In this document: piece by piece, positions 1 to 8,159 of the stretch | Layout: every line of letters starts with the position of its first letter | Position numbering within the stretch: the first letter of the stretch is position 1 | Origin: Chara braunii | Taxonomy: Eukaryota > Streptophyta > Charophyceae > Charales > Characeae | DNA: 20,000 nucleotides | Assembly (NCBI GenBank): GCA_003427395.1 | Contig: BFEA01000399.1 | Coordinates: 978,605 to 998,604, forward strand | Direction of reading: 5' to 3' | Made by a program: the position numbers and the translations under genes | Notes under the pieces: generated by a model | Database searches by the model: none | What the model was told of the DNA's origin: nothing | Seen by the model: only the letters and a program-made list of their open reading frames with translations

Positions 1-10
1 CCATGCATAC

Positions 11-90
11 AGTTTGGCCAGTGTGTTATAGCACTGGCTACGCACGCGCATGAGTGTTGCCTGCCCAGGTTCAAACCCTGGCACTGGCAG
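11..90 (+). repeat. tRNA-like SINE head
   Basis: The segment ends in a textbook T-arm: CCAGG (65-69), loop TTCAAAC (70-76), CCTGG (77-81), which is also an RNA polymerase III box B. Upstream, TGGCCAGTG (15-23) and CACTGGCTA (32-40) form an almost perfect stem where a D-arm would lie, although box A is poor. There is no convincing acceptor stem, so this is read as a tRNA-derived promoter of a SINE rather than a tRNA gene. The body downstream is GC-rich and shows no recognisable tail. Confidence 0.5.
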
Positions 91-120
91 CATCCCAGAT
101 ATCTTGATAATATATATTCG

Positions 121-217
121 GGAGCGGGGCGGGGTGGGGCAGCGGGGCAGCGTGGGCGCGTGGCCCGCTGTTCGCTGCTCACCGACGAGAGCGGGGCGGG
201 GCAGTGGGGCACGCGGG
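121..217 (+). other. G-rich tract with two G-quadruplex motifs
   Basis: Four GGGG runs lie at 126-129, 131-134, 136-139 and 144-147 with loops of 1, 1 and 4 bases. A second set lies at 193-196, 198-201, 206-209 and 215-217. Both satisfy the usual intramolecular quadruplex pattern on the plus strand. The tract follows the tRNA-like head and sits in an open frame (50-475) that is Gly/Arg-rich only because of base composition. From 220 to about 990 I see a small hairpin (GGACCCGCC..GGCGGTCC near 272-295) and otherwise unique-looking non-coding sequence. Confidence 0.5.
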
Positions 218-991
218 TGTGTGGGCAGCGTGGGTTCGTGGGAGACCGTTCTTGCTCTAATACCAGTGTGCCGGACCCGCCGGGATGGCGGTCCATGGAG
301 AAGAAGGGTGGACGAAGGAGGAGGTAGAGATGGAGCTATAAGGGACAGCGCAGCTCCGACGCACACTCCACACGCACGTACTCCAAGATCTACAAAAGTG
401 AAGAATAACAAAAGAAAACTGAGAAATCTAGGATGCGGAGCAAGCTCCATGCGGAGTCCATGCGATGCATCCTAAGCTACATAATATCAAAAGAAAAGCA
501 AATGTCTGGTATACATATCCTAGCTAATAACAGAAAATGAAATGTAGTATGATACAATCCTAAAGTCATGGAGGCAGTGGTCTCAGTGCTGAAAGGAAAA
601 GAGCAATATGTCACAAGATAATGTCATGTCGCTGAACCACTAAGAGTGGGATGGTCTCAGAGGGGGGTGAATGCAGCCTAAGAATCGAAACTCCTAAGGG
701 TAGTCACACATGAAGGTGAGATAGGTCATCAGGCTCAATGCAGCCTACAGCCAGGGCAGATGAAGGCCCTCTGCAGAATTCCAGAAACCAAGCAGCATCA
801 TACATATGAAACCAGATAGTCGTGACCTCGAACCAAAAGCAGAATTGCAACTCGAGTTCCACCAAATAAGAGTTCAGCAAAAACTCACAAGTGACAATGT
901 TGGAATAGTCTCATCATCATCAACAAAGAATCAATGTCGATTCCCTATCTGGCTCTCGAAGACCAGACTACGAATGTCATATCCTATCTAG

Positions 992-1315
992 CCTATCTAC
1001 AATGCCGCTGGTGACGTCAACAACTCCTTGAAGTACGAGCAGATCTCCGCCAATGTCGTTCGCCTCAAGCACCAGGTATGTCTCACGCATCACTCATAAC
1101 CTCGATCCCCCACACAGATGCCACGTGCAACCAAGGACCACCATGTGCCTCACCCAGCACCTCGTAGGCTAGCTTGGCTATGGCTGCCTGCGCATCCTTT
1201 GCTCGCCCGTGAGTGCGTGGGCGCTTGCCAGCTGATAGCGCAGCAGCGCTTCGCAGCGTGTAGCAAGTGCCCGAATTCTGAATGGGGAGGCAGACACTTT
1301 CCTATATGGAAGTGA
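992..1315 (+). CDS. possible host gene fragment: 28-codon exon plus following open frame
   Basis: Positions 992-1075 read as 28 codons (starting PIYNAAGDVNNSLKYEQ) between a TAG acceptor (989-991) and a CAG|GTATGT donor (1076). This is a phase-0 to phase-0 exon with natural-looking composition. A possible 42-bp intron (1076-1117) ends in a pyrimidine stretch and CACACAG. The next segment, starting ATG at 1118, stays open to 1315 but is rich in Trp, Cys and Ala and less convincing. I do not recognise the protein. A chance open stretch, or a fragment inside an unknown transposon, is equally possible. No promoter or polyadenylation signal is evident, and 1316-1620 shows nothing beyond a weak hairpin around 1408-1438. 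Confidence 0.22.
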
Positions 1316-1627
1316 CCTGCCTGCTGTGTGCTGCCTGGCTGCGCTGGCCCCCTGTCCAGAAGCTTCCGGTAGGCCCCAAGTGGTTGAGCCCCAGTCCAAC
1401 GGAATCAGACACAGGGCCTGGGGTGGTTACCCGTGTCCAACTGTCGCACTAAGGTAGGTTGACCCAACGGGTATGGTGGAGGCGCGACGACGCGGGCATG
1501 GTAGGAATACCCTGTAGTCAACGACTCAACGAGCGAACGGTGTCCTTGTGAGTGGAGCGTTGCGAATAACACAAGTTCATCCTGAGGACGATACCGAGGA
1601 GATAGGAGATAAGATTTTCAACACACG

Positions 1628-2405
1628 ATGGCTTCTGCAGAGGGGCGGCGACTCGAGGCGGACTGCTGGCTCTCTAGGTTGAACGAATGTCGGGAGAAAC
1701 TTCGGGCCATGGGGGTCCAACTCTTCTCCTGGTCTTGAGGTTGAAGGGTGAGCAACCTCTGTAAGCGGATGGGTGGAGGCCATAGTGCAGAGCATGTTGG
1801 AAATCAGCGAGCCTTTCGAAGAGGGGTCTGCCATGGAGATAGATGCCTATATTGACTGGCACCGAGCAAACGCTTTATGGAGCGATTGTCTTCAGCTTCA
1901 GGATGAAGCACGTGCGTGGGATGTGGAGGTAATTAGGCGCTCCCAGGTAGCCGGATTTGCAACTTCGCCACTATCACCAGCAGTATCATCGGCGGTATCA
2001 ACAACAGAATCAACGACAACATCATCAACAACATTAACAACAGCATCAATAACAGCATCAACAACAACATCAACAATGGTAGCATCAACAAGTTTGGCAA
2101 CAGTGCTTATGATGACGACATCTGCAGAATTGTCAATATCAAAGACTGCAACAGGGGCCCCAGTGTGCATCACGGAGATATCGAACGCATGGGGAGCGGT
2201 TTCTACTCTAACGCCGGACCCGGTGGGCATCATGGTGACTTCTTCCGAAACGGGGTCGGCATCATATCTTTCAGTTACCGCTTAAGTTTCAACATCCTTA
2301 ATTGGGATGGATGCGTCGGTGTCCACAGTAACAGGGATATCAAACACACCAGGACTGCTACCTACCCCAACGATGGATCTGCTGGGCATTCCGAAGACAT
2401 CTCTT
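1628..2405 (+). pseudogene. broken coding-like region, acidic/Trp-containing N-part then Ser/Thr-rich tract
   Basis: Two frames look coding in sequence. The first is 1628-1738 (MASAEGRRLEADCWLSRLNE, 36 codons). The second is 1752-2285, which reads WVEAIVQSMLEISEPFEEGS, continues acidic and amphipathic to about 1950, then becomes Thr/Ser-rich from (TCA/ACA)n trinucleotides. A shift and a TGA (1749-1751) separate them. A block DPVGI.MTS.ET occurs near 2217, again degenerately near 2373 (DLLGIPKTSLE), and a third time near 2829, beyond the fold-back element. The minus strand is also open over 1898-2233 and has matching repeats (PTGS..G...PG.FDI), so the coding strand is uncertain. I recognise no family; a decayed gag-like or structural gene is possible. 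Confidence 0.3.
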
Positions 2406-2421
2406 GAAATCCATCTAGTAT

Positions 2422-2776
2422 AACAACCATTTCGTCAAAACGGACATATTATATTTTTTGAACGAAATCAAAATTGACTTTTTTTTGCCAAAATCCGGTC
2501 GGAATTTTTTGCTCCTGGGGTCCGGCGTTCCCAAAACGCCGGACCCCCTACATGTATCTGGTCTATGGTTGAGACTAGATACAATTTTTTTTTTTTATTA
2601 TTATTATTATTTTTTGTATCTGGTCTCAAGCATAGACCAGATACATGTAGGGGGCCCGGCGATTTGGGAACGCCGGACCCGCAGGAGCAAAAAATTCTGA
2701 CCGGATTTTGGCAAAAAAAGTCAGTTTTGATTTCGTTCAAAAAATATAATATGTCCGTTTTGACGAAATGGTTGTT
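2422..2776. mobile_element. 355-bp fold-back (snapback) MITE with 4-bp TSD
   Basis: The two halves are nearly perfect inverted copies around an A/T-rich centre (about 2583-2618, with a TTATTATTATTA stretch). The termini read AACAACCATTTCGTCAAAAC and its complement. Each arm holds a second small palindrome (GTCCGGCGTTCCC..) and the block ACATGTATCTGGTCT. Direct repeats GTAT at 2418-2421 and 2777-2780 flank it and fit a 4-bp target-site duplication. There is no room for a transposase, so it is non-autonomous. It interrupts the Ser/Thr-rich coding-like region, whose DPVGI-type block resumes at about 2829. The open frames inside it (for example 2458-2700) are by-products of the palindrome. Confidence 0.85.
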
Positions 2777-3672
2777 GTATCAAGTTTGTTCACAATAACA
2801 CCAGGAGTGTTTGCTGCTCCGTCGGACGATCCAGTGGGTATCACGATGACATCTCACGAAACTGATCTATTATCGACTTCATCGACAACACTAACGATGG
2901 TATTCTCCACTGCGGTTATGTCATCGGTTGGAAATGAGTGGGTCACGTGATCCCCTGTGTGGTTACTGATGCCGTGGGGGTAGGTCAGGAGATGGAATCG
3001 TTGATCCCGTGGGTGGCATTTTGTCTTCATTCGTCGAGTCTGGGTGGTGTTCTGAAAGTGCTTGGGATAACTTGACCTGTGTTTTCGATTGGTTATAGCT
3101 TGTGGAATGGATTTGCCTTGCTGGAAGGTTATCTGCTTCGATCTGATTGCCTAGTCTCGATTGATCTCGCTGATCTCATAGATACGGATCTATTACGAAT
3201 GAGTGATTTCCTCGTGTTATTGTGGACCGGGGAACCTACCCCTTGCGGGAACTGTGACTCTCACACAACTTGTATGTTGAATTCTTCCTTTCTTGATTTG
3301 CTTTAAGTTCATTTCATTTCAAGGATCGTATTAAATGTTGGGCATATCCGCTTAGGGTTTTGACTAAGACCCAGGATGTGCTCGACTTCCTTTTGCCCTA
3401 CTATAATCCCCCCCCGTGTTTTTTATTTGTAGGGTTTGATCATTGGCGGTTTGCTATAGTAGGGCAAAATTTGATTGTCTATAGGACTGGGTTAATCCTT
3501 CCCTTCATAGGAAGCAATCAATGCTCAGTGCCCATGCTCTATTCTCGTTGTCTAGGGAAGCTGTCTCTGCGGGAGCAGTGGCCGAGGCTCTTCCAGCCCT
3601 AATGGGAAGAGGCGTGTGTTTGCGTTGTATTCAATTTGTAATTTGAGCCTTGGGCACTGTGCCCCCGTGTTA
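2777..3672. other. intervening sequence, coding remnant then no recognisable gene
   Basis: 2777-2950 continues the Ser/Thr-rich coding-like region (DPVGITMTSHETD on plus). From 2950 to about 3670 the sequence is mixed, T-rich and without a long convincing frame. Short open stretches (3079-3306, 3360-3602) have no family signature. It may be the 5' part of the LINE that follows, or unrelated unique DNA; I cannot decide. Confidence 0.3.
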
Positions 3673-4493
3673 AAGAAAGAAAAGAAGAAATAAGCTAGGT
3701 AAAATGGTTTAAATCGGTAAGAGCAAAACCTGCAAAAATAGCATCTCTCCAATGGCAAATCGAACATCGCTGCCTCCCAACAAGTGACTGGTTAATGGAC
3801 AGATCCTCCCTGGAAAAAAAAGGTACATCTGAACCATGGTGTAAACTCTGCTTATCATCTTTTCCCACTAGGAAAATCCCGGAAACAATTGAACATATCT
3901 TCCTAATGTGCCCAGGTGCAGTCTGGCTTTGGAGATGGTGGGAGAGGATCTGGAGTCGACTGGGTACAAAGACAAAATGGCCATGAGGTTGGAAAGAAAT
4001 CCTACTGGAAGCATGGTCTCCAGATCAGACAGATGAATTTACTCAGAACCTGTTTACCCAGGGTAGGAGAGCGATCCTTTGGGCCATATGGCAAAGGCGA
4101 TGCACTAACGAATGGGACGGTGCTAGATTGGATGGTCCTGAGTTTACTGAGAATATCAAACAACAAATTCAAACAGATATCTTGTACCAATGGGAAATAA
4201 TTAAGGAAAAGATTCATTACAACACTCCCAAGAAAGATATATTCAAGACCTTTCAATCATTCAGCAGAGTCTGGTTGGGGGGGGGAAAGGGGGGAAGGAT
4301 AGGGAAGGTGGTGTGGAATGGTGAGTCGGGTGAGGAAGGGGAAAGGCTAAATAGGAATTACAAGTTAGTTTTTAATGAATGGACTGAGATAGATCCCTTA
4401 ATTCCCCTTTGCCCAATGGGGGATTTCCCCAACCCTTTCCCACCACCTCTGAATTCTATTGTCCCATTATCATGGTATGGCTTTGATGAGTAG
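3673..4493 (+). pseudogene. LINE copy 1: C-terminal part of reverse-transcriptase ORF2 with zf-RVT domain
   Basis: One frame runs from 3699 to the stop at 4491-4493 with a single internal TGA (3984-3986). The encoded piece starts in the region after the reverse transcriptase. It contains the zf-RVT signature: LQWQIEHRCLPTSDWL, then SSLEKKG, then WCKLC (about 3840) with EHIFLMC as the second half of the CC-HC zinc-binding set, then WLWRWW. The C-terminal tail (..TNEWD..LDGPEF..) ends in PLSWYGFDE. In plant LINEs this domain lies at the end of ORF2, and target-primed reverse transcription commonly leaves 5'-truncated copies like this. LINE copy 2 on the opposite strand is about as long and reads Trp where copy 1 has TGA. 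The copy is dead: no polymerase palm and one nonsense codon. Confidence 0.85.
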
Positions 4494-4901
4494 CAGGGCT
4501 AGTGCTTCATGTTCATCTGGCACCCTGGCCTGGGTGAATAGGTTCAGTATTCATCTCTTACCTACTCCTACCACCTCAAGATCTTGTACTCAATGGGACG
4601 CTAGACCCGGTTTCCAGCAGGTGCTGCTCCCCACCAATAGATGGAGTGACAGGTGCAGGTATACTAGTTGGAGGTGCTCATATCGCCTCAACTAGTACTT
4701 CCTGCAGAGCCCTGTGTTGTATGGTGATCTGAGAGCAGACAATCCTCCGTTCCCTCGTATGTCCCTGGAGCCCGTTCCGACCCTGCGGTAAAGTGCAGTA
4801 TCTCCTGACATGCCCGATATCCCGTACTAAGGAACTGCACGTGCTGCTCCCCACGAATAGACTGGAGCATTTGTCCCACAAAAAAAAAACAAAAAAAAAA
4901 A
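4494..4901 (+). mobile_element. LINE copy 1 3' UTR with shared tail module and poly(A)
   Basis: Downstream of the stop, CATCTGGCACCCTGG..GGTGAATAGG matches the UTR of LINE copy 2. The shared module follows at 4595-4646 (GGGACGCTAGACCC to ATGGAG), then a stem-loop at 4655-4705. A second, shorter copy of the module (GCACGTGCTGCTCCCCACG, from 4837) is followed by an A-rich tail to 4901. Either the element ends at the second tail, or a separate retroposon inserted near its end. No coding frame is supported here. Confidence 0.7.
4655..4705 (+). promoter_or_regulatory. 3' stem-loop of LINE copy 1 (CTCATAT loop)
   Basis: Left arm 4655-4674 (GCAGGTATACTAGTTGGAGG) pairs with 4686-4705 over about 17 base pairs (GCAGG, TACTAGTTG, AGG blocks with small bulges). 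TG/CG closes the loop CTCATAT (4677-4683). It lies directly after the shared AATAGATGGAG module, the same position as in the other copies. Its inferred role is recognition by the LINE reverse transcriptase. Confidence 0.65.
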
Positions 4902-5138
4902 CGGCCCCCACCTAGAAGTCGAAAACTAATCTTCCTGAGACTACTCCTAGGTGTCCACAGCCCCCCTGTATCATCTTGGCTGATCTATACTATCTATGAA
5001 AATTCTCAGATAAATGCAAACATTGTAGATGGTTCCTGCTATTATGATGTTAATCAGTTATGCTGTTTGCTGAAGTGATGCCTGGCCAGGCCAAACATGG
5101 TAGATGTGTGGCACCCTGGTACTGGCGCCATGCTTTCC
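4902..5138. other. no gene seen
   Basis: Unique-looking sequence with one perfect 12-bp palindrome (GCCTGGCCAGGC near 5081). The phrase GCGCCATGCTTTCC near 5126 recurs near 5387. Nothing else is supported. Confidence 0.4.
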
Positions 5139-5292
5139 TTTTTTTTCTTTTTTTTTTTGAGAAGAATAGCCCCTGTGTAAGCCCACTATCCCGGCGGTGG
5201 TGAGAGAACCGTCAGGATTGAGGGCTTATCTATCGGGCTGCTCCGTCTATTGGTGGGGAGCGGCACCTGCTGGAAAACGGGTCCAGCGTCCC
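5139..5292 (-). mobile_element. retroposon 3' tail with long stem-loop and poly(A)
   Basis: On the minus strand the shared module (GGGACGCTGGACCCGTTTTC to AATAGACGGAG) runs from 5292 to 5240. It is followed by a stem-loop at 5227-5179 and then an A-rich tail (5158-5139). The stem pairs 5208-5227 with 5179-5198 at about 17 of 20 positions, and the loop contains CTCTCAC. A tRNA-like promoter in the same orientation lies 330 bp upstream (5622-5690), so this may be the 3' end of one SINE of about 550 bp. Confidence 0.7.
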
Positions 5293-5621
5293 TGTATACA
5301 TCATGGAACACAGAGTTAGCTGTCACTTTTCCTGGGCCATGACCAACTTTCACTATACAACCCCGAACCCCATTTTCCCACAGAGCTGCGCCATGCTTTC
5401 CAAGCCTGTTGTTGTCGTAGTTTCTTGTTCGGATGCTGCTGAGACCTGGTCCCAATCCTGGGGCAGCTCCTGCTGAGGAACTTGCTCGCTGTCACCGATC
5501 AACTGTACTGTCGAACTCCATGAGACGCCAGCCCCCTCAGGTACGGAAAGCCATTACTGAGCTCTGTTCCTGAGCTGCATAATCTGTTGACCATGTACTA
5601 AGAGGATGACCAGCCCTAAGA

Positions 5622-5690
5622 TACAGTCTGGTATCGAACACAGGACCTTATGTGAATCGTGCAAGTGACCTAACCTATTGAGTCAGTATT
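5622..5690 (-). repeat. tRNA-like SINE head (minus strand)
   Basis: On the minus strand a box A-like TGACTCAATAGGTTAGG (5685-5669) is followed about 35 bases later by a box B match TGTTCGATACC (5640-5630). These are the two halves of an internal RNA polymerase III promoter at tRNA spacing. The anticodon arm and acceptor stem do not fold cleanly, which favours a SINE over a tRNA gene. Confidence 0.5.
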
Positions 5691-5849
5691 GATCTACACT
5701 GTGAAATAGTCTGCATCTTTGCTCTGCTGGGCTCGAGTAAACCAGACCATGCAAACCACCCAGCCCGTAGACCAAGAACATCAGGATACCCACCATCGGC
5801 ATTGATGATTAACTGACCAGCCCCAGGTGCTTCAGAGTTATTTGCTTAT

Positions 5850-5914
5850 CTTCAGTTGGGATTTGAACTCTGGTCTGTTTTCAAACGTTGAAGTGTGTAC
5901 CATTCAGCCACATC
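5850..5914 (-). repeat. tRNA-like SINE head next to a TIR element
   Basis: On the minus strand, box A TGGCTGAATGGT (5910-5899) and box B GAGTTCAAATCCC (5870-5858) are close to consensus and correctly spaced, with a Ser/Leu-like character. The head starts exactly where the TIR element 5915-6042 ends. No cloverleaf acceptor stem is visible. The element probably extends below 5850, but its end is not defined. Confidence 0.55.
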
Positions 5915-6042
5915 CGGCCTCGCCACACCACAGTGACTCTGGAAATGCGAAAAAGACAAAAATTTGGCGGGTGCATCTGACCATGCTCTTGCTGGAAGTT
6001 CATTCTCATTTTGCACATTTCTAGAGTGGTGTGGCCATGCCC
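5915..6042. mobile_element. 128-bp MITE, GGGCCTCGC-type TIRs
   Basis: The left end CGGCCTCGCCACACCAC and the complement of the right end, GGGCATGGCCACACCAC, form imperfect TIRs. Flanking triplets ATC (5912-5914) and ATT (6043-6045) fit a decayed 3-bp TSD. The interior shares a 20-base identical block, TTCATTCTCATTTTGCACAT, and the phrase AAAAGACAAAAA with the copy at 9881-10003, so the two belong to one family. It is non-autonomous. Confidence 0.7.
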
Positions 6043-6214
6043 ATTGACTGGGTGTGTACTCATATTTGAACCCCTCTGGTCCATCTGGTGATTCTGGTCC
6101 ATCCATCACTCATATTTGAACGGCTCTGGCCCATCCATCCCTTTGAGTGCAGCCCGTCCCGTGTTAAGCAGGGTTGGGATGAATGAAGGGAGCTACAGAT
6201 CACATGTCAAAGTC

Positions 6215-6488
6215 TTTTTTTTTTTTTTTTTTTTTTTTTTGAATACCAGTTGGGCAGCCTGAGCAATCGGGACAGTAGACAAGTTTGTAGACAAGTTTGT
6301 TAAAAGGAAAGCAGTGGAGGGACTTAACAGGGGACTGGCCTGCAGCAGCAGATATCGCGTGAGGAAGGGAGGAACTAACTCTGCAGCATTAGACATCTGG
6401 CGCCCAGTACTGGGGTGAAGAGGTTTTTCCCCCTCTGGCAACCTGCACAGTCAATCCTCTGGATACCAGAGTAATCAATGCTGGCAGG
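6215..6488 (-). mobile_element. probable retroposed segment with 26-base poly(A)
   Basis: Read on the minus strand, the stretch begins with a 48-base block (6488-6441) that recurs at 15134-15179, continues through unique-looking sequence and ends in an uninterrupted A26 (6240-6215). This has the layout of a retrocopy. Its middle (about 6390-6425) also matches the antisense of the LINE 3' UTR phrase CATCTGGCGCCC..GGTGAAGAGG, so it may be composite. No TSD was found. 6043-6214 holds no supported feature. Confidence 0.4.
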
Positions 6489-6530
6489 GTTCACACCCAC
6501 TTCTCATTCTTTTTTTTTCCACTCTGTAAA

Positions 6531-6665
6531 GGGACGCTGGACCCGTTTTCCAGCAGGTGATGCTCCCCACCAATAGATGGAGCCCCCCCGGGTGCTAGCG
6601 GTGTCTGCTCTTACCAGCACCACTAGCATTGCAGGGGGTGTGTTGTTGTGAAAAAAAAAAAAAAA
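6531..6665 (+). mobile_element. SINE/LINE 3' tail with stem-loop and poly(A)
   Basis: The shared module GGGACGCTGGACCCGTTTTC..AATAGATGGAGC is followed by a stem-loop: GTGCTAGCGGTG (6592-6603) pairs with CACCACTAGCAT (6618-6629), with one mismatch and one G-T pair. The loop region is TCTGCTCTTACCAG. A 15-base A run ends the element (6651-6665). The same sequence with perfect pairing occurs at 17504-17541. Confidence 0.8.
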
Positions 6666-6801
6666 GATTGGCAAAACATTATATTTTCGATAGGGGCCCC
6701 GTGCCCCCAAGGCCGAACACAAACGTACATACCACTGAAGTGGCAAAGAATAAATCCAGTGTCCAACAGGCCTCAACAACCCTTCAATCTGAGCCTCCTG
6801 C

Positions 6802-7091
6802 TTTTTTTTTTTCTTTTTTTTTTTAACAAGAAGACTCGTTGAAAACCATGGTAGGTAGGGTGATAAGAGCATCCCTCCCTACTATGATTTCCTTTGGTCA
6901 CTCCATCTATTGGTGGGGAGCTGCACCTGCTGGAAAACAGGTCCAGCGTCCCATTGCATAATGAACAGTTCTGATAATGCTTGACAGAGATCAGGGTTGA
7001 GCCTCTTCACCTAGAATAGGGCGCCAGATGAGAAGAACTTTTACTCCTAGCTTGGTACAGTGCCTAACTCTTACTTTGCAAGTGCTATTTT
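6802..7091 (-). mobile_element. LINE copy 2 3' UTR, shared tail module, stem-loop and poly(A)
   Basis: Below the ORF stop the minus strand carries CATCTGGCGCCCTATTC..GTGAAGAGGC, homologous to LINE copy 1. The shared module follows (6952-6898), then a stem-loop (6886-6847) whose CATAGTAGGGAGGG arm pairs at about 12 of 14 positions with CCCTACCTACCATG around the loop CTCTTAT. The A-rich tail is 6824-6802. This gives a complete LINE 3' end for comparison with the other copies. Confidence 0.75.
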
Positions 7092-7961
7092 TCAGGAATC
7101 TGATTCTTCATAGGATTCCAGGCCATGCCAAGACAAAGGGACAACAGCATTGGGGGATGGGGGGAAGGGGTTTGGGAAGTCTAGCATAGAACGAAGGGGA
7201 ATGGAGGGATCTATCTCAGACCAATTATTGAAAAACAGTTTATAATTCCTATTTACTTTTTGCCCATCGTCTCCTGTCTCTCCTTTCCATTCTATCCTTC
7301 CAATCTTTCCCCCTTTGTCTCCCCCGAGCCAGTCACTGCTGAAGGATTTAATTGCTTTAAGTATGTCTGCTTTTGAGGAGTTGTGTTGTAATTTGTCTTT
7401 TAGCTTTTCCCACTGCACCAGGATGTCATTTTGCACTTGCTGTTTAATGTTGTCAGTGAATTCTGGACCATCTAGTCTAACCTTGTCCCATTCATTGGTG
7501 CATCTTCTTTGCCAGATTGCCCAGAGGATTGCTCTTCTTCCCAGTGTGAATAGATTCTGAGTGAAATTGTCCATTTGTTCCGGAGGCCAGACTTCTAGGA
7601 GAATTACTTACCAGCCCCATGGCCAAGATTGAGATGTTTCCAGCTGACCCCATATGCGATCCCACCATCTCCATAGCCAAATGGAACCTGGGCATGCTAG
7701 AAATATGTGTTTTATAGTTTCCAGGATCTTCCTACTGGGGAAGGCTGATTTGCAGAGTTTACACCAAGGTTCTGCCAACCCCTTTTTTTCCAGAGAGGAC
7801 CTACTTATCAACCAATCATTAGTGGGGAGGCAACGGTGTTCTATTTGCCACTGCAGCGAGGCAATCTTAGATGACTTTGATTTTGCCTCTTTGAACCAGC
7901 GAACTAGTCTCAGGTCTTCCTTATATTTAACTGCTGCATCCTCCCGCTTTTGGTGCAGGCA
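7092..7961 (-). pseudogene. LINE copy 2: C-terminal ORF2 with zf-RVT domain
   Basis: On the minus strand one frame is open from 7961 down to the stop at 7092, apart from one TAA (7610-7608). In order it encodes a basic segment (HQKREDAAVKYKEDLRLV), the zf-RVT motif LQWQIEHRCLPTNDWL, WCKLC with KHIFLAC completing the zinc-binding set, WLWRWWDRIWG, and a C-terminal tail ending WHGLESYEESDS. It aligns residue by residue with LINE copy 1 but is interrupted at a different codon: copy 1 lost the Trp of PWGW, whereas copy 2 stops right after it. It is a dead copy without the polymerase domain. Its upstream end coincides with the TSD of the element 7964-8913, which probably inserted into it or at its junction. 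Confidence 0.85.
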
Positions 7962-8159
7962 GAGGGACTCGCTCCACTACTGTCCGGGACAGTCCGTGCT
8001 CAGAAATCGTGTGGACAATCAGCTGTCCAGCGATGTACAATTTCCAGCCTGCAAAAGTAGTTGCGGGGAAGGTCCTTGCTCCAACCCACGGACCCAACTC
8101 CTTTTTGGACGGTGAGCCTGGTGTCGGGGGCACAAAACTCGATTGACGCCCTGTTTGCT

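Noticed and set aside
50-475. 141-codon Gly/Arg-rich open frame
   Set aside because: It arises from the GC-rich, quadruplex-forming tract and the tRNA-like head; no domain or coding periodicity.
1898-2233. Val/Asp-rich minus-strand frame
   Set aside because: It is the complement of the Ser/Thr-rich trinucleotide tract; kept only as a competing reading, not as a separate gene.
5081-5130. Possible further tRNA-like module
   Set aside because: GGCACCCTGGTACTGGC resembles the T-arm at position 65 only superficially; no box A and no proper loop.
6504-6872. 122-codon minus frame with poly-Lys
   Set aside because: It crosses two homopolymer tails and the retroposon tail on the wrong strand; an artefact of poly(A).
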